A stretch of DNA of 64,000 nucleotides from Rhynchopus euleeides. Lineage: Eukaryota > Euglenozoa > Diplonemea > Diplonemida > Diplonemidae. Positions within the stretch are counted from its first letter, which is position 1, and each line of letters starts with the position of its first letter. Positions 62,796 through 64,000 of this stretch are shown piece by piece. The translations under genes were made by a program, and so were the position numbers. Where the stretch lies: contig OY723284.1 of assembly GCA_963210315.1 (NCBI GenBank), positions 1,302,001-1,366,000 of the forward strand, read 5' to 3'. Under the pieces are notes generated by a model that worked only from the letters and a program-made list of their open reading frames with translations, had not been told where the DNA came from and ran no database searches.

Positions 62796-63830
62796 ATGAC
62801 GCGCACAGTGTGTGTTGCTGGGGGTGCTGGGTTCATCGGGTCGCACCTGGCGAAGAAGTTGAAAGCCGATGGGGCACACGTGATTGTTGCCGACTGGAAG
62901 AAGAACGAGTTCATGAAGGAGGACGAGTTCTGCCACGAGTTCAAGCTGCTGGATCTGCGCAAGCTGGACGCGTGCCTTGAGGCGACTGTGGGGTGCAATG
63001 AGGTGTACAACCTGGCGGCAGACATGGGTGGCATGGGTTTCATCCAGTCGAACCACAGCGTGCTGTACTACAACAACACCATGATCTCCTTCAACGTGAT
63101 GGAGGCTGCCCGCAGGAACGGCGCGAAGCTGTACTTCTTCGCCTCGTCGGCGTGCGTGTACAACGAGACCAAGCAGGAGGACCCCGAGAACCCGGGCCTG
63201 AAGGAGGCCGACGCCTGGCCGGCACAGCCCCAGGACGCCTACGGGCTTGAGAAGCTGGCGACGGAGGAGCTGGTGAAGCACTACGGGCAGGACTTCGGGA
63301 TCAAGACCTACATCGCACGTTTCCACAACGTCTACGGGCCCCAGGGCACCTGGAAGGGGGGTAGGGAGAAGGCCCCGGCCGCAACGTGCCGCAAGGCCGC
63401 CACCTCCACCGAGACCTTCGAGGTGTGGGGCGACGGGAAGCAGACGCGCTCCTTCACCTTCGTGGACGACTGCGTGGAGGGCATCCAGCGCCTGTGCTCC
63501 TCCGACTTCCACGACCCCATCAACCTGGGGTCGGACTACATGGTCACCATCAACCAGCTGGCCGAGCTGGCGATGAGCTTCACTGGGCGCAAGCTGAACG
63601 TGAAGCACATCCCCGGCCCTGAGGGTGTGCGTGGCCGCAACTCGGAGAACTCCCTCATCAAGAAGGTGCTCGGCTGGGAGCCGTCCATCACCCTGGACGA
63701 CGGTCTGAAGCGCACATACGACTGGATCTGCGAGAAGGTCGAGGAGGACAAGAAGGCCGGGATCGACGTGTCTGCGTACGCCTCGTCGAAGGTCGTGGTG
63801 CAGAGCACGGAGTCCCTCGAGAAGCTGTGA
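62796..63830 (+). CDS. GME: GDP-mannose 3,5-epimerase, copy 6
   Basis: Same protein with type a silent sites, like copies 1 and 2. The following spacer runs off the window after about 170 bp, so the array extends further. Whether the next spacer is long or short cannot be seen. Confidence 0.96.
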   Translation: MTRTVCVAGGAGFIGSHLAKKLKADGAHVIVADWKKNEFMKEDEFCHEFKLLDLRKLDACLEATVGCNEVYNLAADMGGMGFIQSNHSVLYYNNTMISFNVMEAARRNGAKLYFFASSACVYNETKQEDPENPGLKEADAWPAQPQDAYGLEKLATEELVKHYGQDFGIKTYIARFHNVYGPQGTWKGGREKAPAATCRKAATSTETFEVWGDGKQTRSFTFVDDCVEGIQRLCSSDFHDPINLGSDYMVTINQLAELAMSFTGRKLNVKHIPGPEGVRGRNSENSLIKKVLGWEPSITLDDGLKRTYDWICEKVEEDKKAGIDVSAYASSKVVVQSTESLEKL

Positions 63831-64000
63831 TGACACCCACACCGGATCGCCATAATTGCCGGCACGCTTTAACGAGCTGATGCACACGACAGGGGGGTGG
63901 GGGTGGGTGGGGTTGAGAGCCTCGGCAAAGATAGACAAATGACACACATTCCATATCGGCCGAAGGCATTTGTAATTGTGCATCGTCCCCTCCGGACGGA

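Larger units (their letters stand above)
46291..64000 (+). repeat. Tandem array of GDP-mannose 3,5-epimerase units
   Basis: Six head-to-tail genes at ATG-to-ATG distances of 3904, 2899, 2899, 2899 and 3904 bp. The array continues past the right edge. Spacers are almost identical apart from one 1,005-bp indel and a few substitutions. Confidence 0.95.

Overview
The window is nuclear DNA from a GC-rich microbial eukaryote. Three genes can be spliced from sequence alone, and all six introns are short (190-248 nt) GT-AG introns whose donors begin GTATG. The unspliced genes are GDP-mannose 3,5-epimerase (GME), an enzyme of the L-galactose/ascorbate route in plants and algae, and a RING-CH protein. 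Head-to-tail, nearly identical GME copies and a LINE whose reverse transcriptase resembles those of dinoflagellates suggest an alga or alga-related alveolate. I cannot name the lineage: no rRNA, tRNA or spliced-leader gene was recognised.

Layout. 1-4.8 kb: the 3' part of a coiled-coil gene and a complete Trf4-like non-canonical poly(A) polymerase. 4.8-8.2 kb: low-complexity intergenic DNA and degenerate repeats. 8.2-17.2 kb: a nest of transposons. An array of ACATGTA words has been invaded repeatedly at TA dinucleotides, and the largest insertion itself carries a 3.47-kb two-gene TIR transposon (13186-16657). 17.2-21.8 kb: repeats and no gene. 21.9-31.5 kb: a long LINE with duplicated 5' segments, an ORF1, and an ORF2 of about 2,160 codons. 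ORF1 and ORF2 lie in one frame, separated by a single TGA followed by a 2A-like GDIETNPGP motif. 31.8-35.2 kb: a broken RNase H fragment and AACCGGTT/AATACTT word arrays. 35.3-39.5 kb: a PUF6/PUM3-type ribosome-biogenesis gene and a RING-CH gene. 39.97-45.5 kb: hAT-like and TA-targeting elements, the latter inserted into a diverged GME spacer. 46.3-64.0 kb: six GME genes in a tandem array with two spacer lengths (2,869 and 1,864 bp).

The host genes shown are mostly RNA and ribosome housekeeping (poly(A) polymerase, PUF6-like), with sugar-nucleotide metabolism (GME) amplified by tandem duplication. The most novel material is mobile DNA. At least seven element families share a plan of TA target duplications, C-initial terminal inverted repeats, and arms built from a family-specific short palindromic or inverted 'word' repeated several times. 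One member carries two genes that could supply mobility functions. The LINE's TGA-2A junction is the other strong candidate for undescribed biology.
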